DNA of 64,000 nt from Apostichopus japonicus (Eukaryota; Echinodermata; Holothuroidea; Aspidochirotida; Stichopodidae): contig NC_092563.1 of the NCBI RefSeq assembly GCF_037975245.1, positions 10,753,001-10,817,000 on the forward strand. Direction: 5' to 3'. Below, piece by piece: positions 59,501 to 64,000 of the stretch. A program made the position numbers and the translations under genes. The stretch's first letter is position 1. Each line of letters begins with the position of its first letter. The notes beneath the pieces are model-generated. The model had not been told where the DNA came from. It did no database searches and saw only the letters and a program-made list of their open reading frames with translations.

Positions 59501-62500
59501 AACCTAACATTTGTTACCCAGTATGACTGCAAACATCTTTTGCAACATTGTTTATGTAATAAAGGCATTAAGAAATGCATTTCATTGTATTGTTTTATTT
59601 CTTCATTTGTCTATTATTGATCATTAAGGGTATACTTAGTGCATGCTTTCAGTCACCCCAATGCCCCTCCCCCCTGTATTTGTTGTATTTTTTTTTTGGC
59701 TTTTAAGGAGCTAGATAAATTTATATGAGTATCTAGATGCTACTCCAAGATGAATCATTAGATTCACACTTCTGATACCATCATTCCAGACAAATGTTGT
59801 AATTATTCATATTTATTTGTGAAAGTTCTCACATCTTTAGTAAGTAATAGCAAGAGAAGGGCAGTTTCTCCAAGAGTTCATAGTATAAAAGTATTAGTGG
59901 GGATATCCCCCCTTTCATTGTAGTGGAACAAACTATGGAGTGTGTCTACATTTTCACTGTTTAGTGTCAATGTCCTGTGTATCCCCAATTTACTAGCTAT
60001 AACACATACAAATATGCTGGTAAAAACCTAAGGAAACTTAAACATTTCTGTATGCCATACACATGAGGGAACCTCAACAGCAATAAGTGTGACTTGTTTA
60101 GGCTGAAAGTTACTAAACGAAGAAGTCCCCCATTCCCTGGTTCCAAACCCATATCCCCAATTGACAGGTCTTACAAGTATGCGTGTATGTGTGTGTGTGT
60201 GTGTGTCTGTGACACTTGCTTGGGTACGCTCTATCTCAATAAGGGAATGTTGGATTGAGGCCAAACTTGGACTATAGATCCGCCATATGGAGAAGGTGTG
60301 CCCTATTGTTTCTGGTGCCCACAAAGGTCACCAAAGGTCAGTTATGGTCCAAAAACCGAAAATATTAAAACTGCAATAACTCCCAGTGCCAATGTGTGAC
60401 AAGATTGATATTTTGGGACAAGTTGTGAACTGGTTAGGGGAGCATTTTCAAACTTAACGGTCATGTGATCAAAGGTCACCAAAGGTCAATTAATGATAAA
60501 AAACTAGTATTTTTGCGATAACTTGAGAACGAAATGTCTGTTAGGGTTGGGAGTTGCTTCAATGTTATTCAATTGTCGACCCGCATCTGGGTGACCCTTG
60601 ACCTCAATTTGACCTCTGGTGACCTTTACGTGTTTTTGGGGATTTTTACAGTTTTGATGCTATTTTCAGATGTCAAAGGTACCTTCTGATCATAAATGTC
60701 AATAGGTTGACCCCGTGTGACCTTTATGTGCGAAGTTATATGAGGTCAAAGTTTTTCGGTCAGAGTTAGGATGGTTGTACAGACTTGTCGTTTTGTTTTT
60801 TGGAATCAGGAGATTAAACTATATCTGAAACCAAGGTCAAAAGGTCAAAGGTCACATTAGAAAAAATGTGCTTATTTTGGGAGGAAACGAGCAAAAAAGG
60901 AAATGTTTGGTTTTGATGCTAGATTTGGATATCAAAGGTACCTTCCGATCAAAAATGTCAATTGGTTGACACCCATGTGACCTTCGTGTGTGAAGTTATA
61001 CGAGGTCAAAGTTCATTTTCAGACATTTAATGCAACAACTCCCAGTTCCAAGGTGTGACATGGTTGATATTTTTGGACAAGTTGCAAATGGTATAGGGAA
61101 ATATTTTCAAACTTAACGGTCATGTGATCCGAGGTCACCAAAGGTCAATTAATGTTAAAAAACTAGTATTTTTGGGGCAGAAAATGGGCAAAGAAAAAAT
61201 GTTTGAATTTGTATAGTTTGATGCTCTAATTTAGGTCTCATCAATCAAAAATGTCAATAAGTTGACCCAAGGTGACCTTTGTATGTTAAGTTATATGAGG
61301 TCAAAGTTAATTTTCAGACATTTAGTGTAATAACTCCCAGTGCCAAGGTGTTACACAGTTGATATTTTGAGACAAGTTGCAAATGGTATAGGGGAATATT
61401 TTCAAACTTAAGGGTCATGTGATCCGAGGTCACCAAAGGTCAATTAATGATAAAAAAACTAGTATTTTTGCGATAACTTGAGAACAAATTGTCCGTTAGG
61501 GTTGGGAGTTGCTTCAGTGTAATCCAATTGTCGACCCGCATCTGGGTGACCCTTGACCTCAGTTTGACCTCTGGTGATCTTTTCGTGTTTTGTGGATTTT
61601 TACAGTTTCGATGCTATTTTCAGATGTTAAAGGTACCTTCTGATCATAAATGTCAATAGGTTGACCCCTGGATGAGCTTTGTGTGTGAAGTTATATGAGG
61701 TCAAAGTTAATTTTCACACATTTAATGCAATAACTCCCAGTGCCAAGGTGTGACAAGGTTTATTTTTTTGGACAAGTTGCAAATGGTATAGGGGAATATT
61801 TTCAAACTTAACGGTCATGTGGTCCAACGTCACCAAAGGTCAGCTAATGTTAAAAAAGTAGTATTTTGGGGGGAGAAAATGGGCAAGAAAAAATGTTTGA
61901 ATTTTTACAGTCATGCTCTATTTAGGTCTCACCTTTCAAAAATGTCAATTGGTTGACCTTCGGGTGACCTTTGTGTGTGAAGTTACATACAAGTTCAAAG
62001 TTAATTTTTTTTAATTTAATGCAATTAAATCTCAATGCCAAGGTGTGACATGGTTGATATTTTGGGACAAGTTGTGAACGGGGTGGTGGAACATTTTGAA
62101 ACTTAAAGGTCATGTCATCTGAGGTCACCAATGTTATCATATCTGTTGACACGCTTGTAGGTCTCTTATATTTCTTACATTTTCGACGCCATATTTAGAT
62201 CTCAAAAGTGCCTTTTGATCCAAAATCCGATCACATTTTGTGATCACAAAAGTGTTGGCTATAGTGTTGGTTACTTTATGGGAACATGTAGGACCACAAT
62301 TACTTGGACTATTTGAGCCCAATCTTGCTTGATAATATTATGTGTATTGTCATATACCCCAAGCAAGGAACCACAGTGCCCTTGGGCTCTTGTTGCATTT
62401 TGGTTTAACTTTCAAAGTTGGTACTTTTACAGATGGTTTTGTTTACTAGTTTTCCTTTTGATTAACCCATTGACTTAGTTGTTGTCTCCAGTTTGATATA

Positions 62501-63862
62501 ATCTGTTCTACACAATATGGGATGAAAATCTTCAGGTTTGTAATTTGTAACAGACAAATTGAGAATGTAGCATTACAATTCTGGTATCATAAGATAATAA
62601 AAGGTGGTATCGTAAGTTTAGGGAGTTAGATCAAAGTAACTTTTATAGAATAGTTCAGAGTTATTGATTCGTTGTCGAAGGCTAAAGGAATCAATGCGAT
62701 TAGTGGTGTCATGTGTGCGTGTATGCCTATGTGTAACCTTCCTTATAAACATATTTCAAGAACACTAATGATGATAGACCTTCTAAGGCTTCTATAATGG
62801 TTACAAGGTTGCTATTGCTTGCATGTGAGGTTAGCAGGCAAAATGTCAAATACCTTGTTGATATTTTGTTTGGCCTGGTTTGATTTGGCAAACAACAGAG
62901 TGAAAATGTCATCATGAAAGTATAAGTGGAAATGTTTTCATTTTCTATACTGTAATATGTTAATCATGTAACTACAGCGAAAAAATAGTATTTCTACACC
63001 AAGAGTTGATGAAATTCTAACTACATGAAACAGTGACAGCCAACAAAAGTTAGCAAACATTCCATATATATCACATATGATAATATGCAGCTGGTGAACA
63101 AAATGCATCCTGATGACATCACATACCACCTGTGATCCCCTTCCAGAAGTATCAGTGGGTTTAACCATATCTGAACTTGGAGAAGGGTTTCAAATAACAC
63201 ATGTAAAATATTTTCTCTGAAATAATTTTTACATTTTCTGCCACTGGAATATCCCTTTAATTGATAAGCAGTTTAAATACATTGTATGACTTGTATCCAA
63301 ATTTGCTACTGTATTAACATTGTTATGTCACAGATTCACTTCATTATGACATATATAAATTGAATATATCATATACCCTTAAGACCAATGTACAGATGTT
63401 GCATCCTAATATCATTTGTTGAGAGAAGCCTACTTAAAAGACTCCAAACGCTCTTTTACCATTCCAAATTCCTTATATAAATTATTTAACACTGGTATTG
63501 TTTTGGTTCACTTTTATTTTAAAACTAAGCTCATTCACTGACTATGAGTTAATCACTGGAGAAAGGCTAAAATTACTTACTACTGTAGCTCATGGCCGAG
63601 TCAAAAAGGCCTGGCAATAATACTGGCAGCCCTGATGAAGTGTATCTACTGTATGACAGCACAACCATGAATCAAGAATCCTCATGTGTTGGAGAGGTTA
63701 AATGTCATTCAAGGTCACCATGCATCAAGGTCTTTAACAGTTTGCTTTGCAATCTGTTGAGTAGTCAGTGAACTGAAAACTGTATTTGCTTCTCTTTTCA
63801 CCCAGGATGGAAGAATGACAGAAGATGAATTCAAAAGCTGTTGGAAAACATGGATTTATCCT
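44543..63862 (+). CDS. EF-hand N-terminus of a host gene, tentatively nicotinamidase (partial, runs off the window)
   Basis: Three coding exons join in frame: 44543-44580 (ATG at 44543, exon from 44538), 48345-48465 and 63806-63862. All have AG acceptors and GT donors, and the last donor is GTAAGT at 63863. The first 72 residues contain two EF-hand-like calcium-binding loops. The first is SENGSDGFITMESF, with a spacing that is not canonical. The second is NTKQDGRMTEDEF, a regular 12-residue loop. The second loop is split exactly by intron 2 in phase 0, and joining the exons restores its spacing. The following CWKTWIYP resembles the linker before the cysteine-hydrolase domain of animal nicotinamidases (Naam type), which turn nicotinamide into nicotinic acid for NAD salvage. 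That identity is from memory and needs the downstream exons. Introns of 3.8 and 15.3 kb each carry a mobile element. Confidence 0.6.
44581..46430. other. Intron 1 of the EF-hand gene, left part: AGGTCA-family repeats
   Basis: 44840-46310 contains diverged units with phrases such as 'catacttggtatgtg', 'ataactca' and 'aaaggtcat', plus GT-rich heads near 45000 and 46075. No exon or enzyme is seen. Confidence 0.5.
46431..47996. mobile_element. TGTAG-ended TIR element (Ginger-like) carrying a gag-type gene, 1566 bp, TSD CTGA
   Basis: The left arm starts TGTAGCCGGCCAAAAACGCA and the right arm, reversed, starts TGTAGCAGGCCAAAAATGCA. Both continue with GTGACCAGGCGTAAATATAT and, after a 19-base gap present only on the left, CACCTTCCCATGAGGGT. 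CTGA abuts both outer ends (46427-46430 and 47997-48000). TGTNR ends with 4-bp duplications are the published hallmark of Ginger DNA transposons, whose integrase is related to that of Ty3/gypsy elements. No integrase is present, so the copy is non-autonomous. It contains a gag-like gene instead. Confidence 0.75.
46820..47712 (-). pseudogene. PNMA/Ty3-type gag remnant with N-terminal RRM-like domain
   Basis: The ATG at 47712 opens a 102-residue frame. It has an RRM-like pattern: a beta strand before GIPMDIDLEELKNFMGRVG, then further alternating strands and helices. It ends at a stop at 47404. PNMA-family proteins have a comparable small domain before their capsid. Downstream on the same strand, in shifted frames, capsid-like words of Ty3/gypsy Gag can be recognised (the Trp/Leu-rich CLL-type helix near 47250, and near 47160-46940 the YGTVESG-type and FWKGL-type motifs). 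At least two frame changes and stops break it, so no full Gag can be made. Whether the RRM-like part is still expressed is unknown. No protease, reverse transcriptase or integrase was seen. Confidence 0.6.
48345..48465 (+). CDS. EF-hand gene, second coding exon
   Basis: The CTTTTTTCCTAG acceptor and GTAATG donor bound 121 bases that continue the EF-hand frame (SDGFITMESFVDLCKAL, then a helix). The exon ends in phase 0 inside the second loop. Confidence 0.7.
48627..48799. mobile_element. 173-bp TIR element inserted in a GT microsatellite (copy 2)
   Basis: Same family as 37896-38083: outer arms CGTTTG.../...CAAACG, inner AGAGGAC.../...GGTCCTCGGTCTGA, and shared GGTATTGTTAAGGTTAGGGT. GT-type repeats flank both sides again. 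Confidence 0.75.
48800..49431. repeat. AGGTCA-family tandem units and GT microsatellite left of the large element
   Basis: About three units with ACACGATATCTCAAG, CCACATTGAGTACAAGAA and AGGTCAAAGG-type words match 39060-39560. The segment ends in a GTGTGTATGTATG tract that the large TIR element interrupts. Confidence 0.7.
50531..50663 (+). other. Possible 5' leader exon with a 36-codon membrane micro-ORF
   Basis: An AG-ended pyrimidine stretch (TTTTCCACAG, to 50538) and a donor (GTAAGT at 50664) bracket an exon-like segment. It contains ATG 50544 to TAA 50652-50654, encoding 36 residues with one hydrophobic helix (LLLALSAVICCILFVFLIFV). A further donor-like GTAAGA at 49948 could end an earlier leader exon. 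It may be the 5' leader of the SET-recombinase transcript, or chance. Confidence 0.3.
51011..58525 (+). CDS. SET methyltransferase-tyrosine recombinase-Myb fusion protein (1133 aa, 7 exons)
   Basis: Exons 51011-51040, 51174-51264, 51584-51737, 54112-56828, 57133-57219, 57851-57910 and 58263-58525 (stop TGA) all have GT-AG borders and join without a frame break. Residues about 38-155 form a KMT5A/SETD8-like SET domain. It has GRAVFTTKNV, YGGELI, the CRDAS...RLGRLVNHG segment (N110-H111; the usual NHS is NHG) and the catalytic-type EILYDYG (Y149, Y151). Residues about 188-395 are acidic and contain three 68-residue repeats starting DDMEVT. C436/C439/H449/H453 and C516/C519/H531/C533 look like zinc-binding sites. 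Residues about 730-965 are a tyrosine recombinase domain: R793 (RQGE), R917 (TRLRKH, with Thr at the usual His), H943 (MGH) and Y952 (FYR). Residues 1064-1120 resemble a Myb/SANT fold (W1068, W1110). Expected activities are lysine methylation and DNA strand exchange; both are inferred. No stop or frameshift is seen. Confidence 0.82.
52050..53815. repeat. 178-bp tandem array in the main intron of the SET-recombinase gene
   Basis: About nine direct units (GATATCCCCAAATGCAGGTG near 52338, 52517, 52696, 52875, 53053, 53231, 53410, 53588, 53767) with a period of 178 bp. One unit at the left edge (about 52075-52235) lies in the opposite orientation. The phrase GGTGTATCCCCAATTG and its neighbours resemble the left end of the host element. 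Minus-strand open frames across it are artefacts of the repeat. Confidence 0.93.
54112..56828 (+). CDS. Main exon of the SET-recombinase gene
   Basis: This 2.7-kb exon holds the C-terminal half of the SET domain, the repeated acidic linker, both zinc-binding motifs and the whole recombinase domain. It starts after CTCTATCTGTATACAG. It ends GAAG|GTAAAT; without splicing there the frame would stop at 56852-56854. The upstream part of the open frame (54020-54111) is intron: the splice at 54112 is what restores the SET motif C-R-DAS. Confidence 0.85.
58526..60151. other. 3' untranslated and right flank of the large element
   Basis: No second gene is seen. GGGGATATCCCC-like words recur at 59899 and GTATCCCCAATT near 59979, as in the left subterminal region and the intron array. 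Confidence 0.5.
59558..59563 (+). terminator. Candidate poly(A) signal of the SET-recombinase gene
   Basis: AATAAA about 1.03 kb beyond the stop codon, still inside the element, followed by a T-rich stretch. It fits a 3' end, but no cleavage site can be proven. Confidence 0.4.
60180..62400. repeat. AGGTCA-dense repeat block with DR4-type motifs
   Basis: After a GT microsatellite come about five diverged copies of a unit with 'taactcccagtgccaa', 'gatattttgggacaagttg', 'cggtcatgtgatc' and 'gaagttatatgaggtcaaag'. AGGTCACCAAAGGTCA (half-sites separated by four bases, DR4) is found at 60325-60340, 60473-60488, 61132-61147 and 61427-61442. 60834-60854 has three half-sites in a row (spacers 2 and 1). 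It is the right half of the repeat interrupted by the large element. Confidence 0.8.
62401..63805. other. Right part of EF-hand intron 2, no gene seen
   Basis: AT-rich sequence with a faint AGGTCA-family fragment near 62680-62840 and another near 63690-63730. No exon other than 63806-63862 is recognised. Confidence 0.45.
63806..63862 (+). CDS. EF-hand gene, third coding exon
   Basis: TTCTCTTTTCACCCAG precedes and GTAAGT follows. The 19 residues DGRMTEDEFKSCWKTWIYP complete the second EF-hand loop begun 15.3 kb upstream. Confidence 0.7.
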
Positions 63863-64000
63863 GTAAGTTATATCTCCCCTTGAACACATACTTTGCTACA
63901 GTTGATAAAGTTGTGTTTGTGAGTAAAACGAGTAGACATAGTACTGTAGAATTGAACATTTGAAGCAAGTTGTTTGGAATTTCAATAATATAACAGCTTT

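Larger units (their letters stand above)
49432..60179 (+). mobile_element. 10.75-kb TIR element encoding a SET-tyrosine recombinase-Myb fusion
   Basis: The left end is TACTTGTAAGACCTGTCAAT followed by CGGGGATA (49432-49459). The right end (60152-60179) is its inverted complement with one mismatch in 28 bases. Both ends abut GT/TATG microsatellite, so a target duplication cannot be read reliably (TGTGTG left, TGCGTG right). Outside, the two halves of an AGGTCA-family repeat with its GT head continue on either side, as expected for an insertion. The left subterminal region contains GGGGATACACC and GGGGATATCCCC words. The same phrases are the core of the 178-bp array inside the gene's main intron, tying ends and gene into one unit. 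The element lies in intron 2 of the EF-hand gene, in the same orientation. I know of no described superfamily with this content. Confidence 0.7.

Overview
The window looks like nuclear DNA of a marine deuterostome invertebrate, most likely an echinoderm such as a sea cucumber. This is inferred from multi-exon genes with GT-AG introns, a high load of transposon debris, abundant AGGCCTA-type palindromes, TTAGGG-type telomeric repeats, and dispersed repeats built on the half-site AGGTCA/TGACCT. No bacterial-style gene organisation is present. The species is not proven by anything in the sequence.

Layout. 1-8.4 kb is mostly decayed repeats: a 357-bp TIR element with clean target duplication, a tRNA-like SINE, and AGGTCA-rich repeats. 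8467-12738 (minus) is one long uninterrupted coding exon for a 1423-residue Ser/Pro/His-rich nuclear-type protein ending in C2H2-like zinc fingers. 15.5-31 kb is a transposon and satellite block. It has a hAT-like element with a second one nested inside (16003-19127 and 16192-17854), further hAT-like elements at 20173-21304 and 24398-27614, a 22-bp minisatellite (22430-23852) and a 146-bp satellite (28208-31030) in which nearly every unit carries a DR1 nuclear-receptor-type motif. 31-42 kb holds several small TIR elements, one of them carrying telomere-like repeats, a broken SAP-domain transposon-type gene (35611-36191), a tRNA-derived SINE and more AGGTCA repeats.

The right third (44.5 kb to the end) is one host gene on the plus strand. 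Three exons (44538-44580, 48345-48465, 63806-63862) join in frame to give an EF-hand N-terminus that I tentatively assign to an animal nicotinamidase. Its two introns each carry a remarkable insertion. Intron 1 holds a 1.57-kb element with inverted TGTAG...CTACA ends and a 4-bp target duplication, containing a decayed PNMA/Ty3-type gag gene. Intron 2 holds a 10.75-kb element bounded by 28-bp inverted repeats (49432-60179).

The 10.75-kb element encodes one seven-exon gene, with a predicted product of 1133 residues. It fuses a KMT5A (SETD8)-like SET methyltransferase domain, an acidic linker of three 68-residue repeats, two small Cys/His zinc-binding motifs, a Crypton-like tyrosine recombinase domain and a C-terminal Myb/SANT-like domain. 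A tandem array in its main intron repeats a motif from the element's own left end. This is the best candidate in the window for an undescribed system: a TIR-bounded mobile element that pairs a histone-lysine-methyltransferase-like domain with a tyrosine recombinase.
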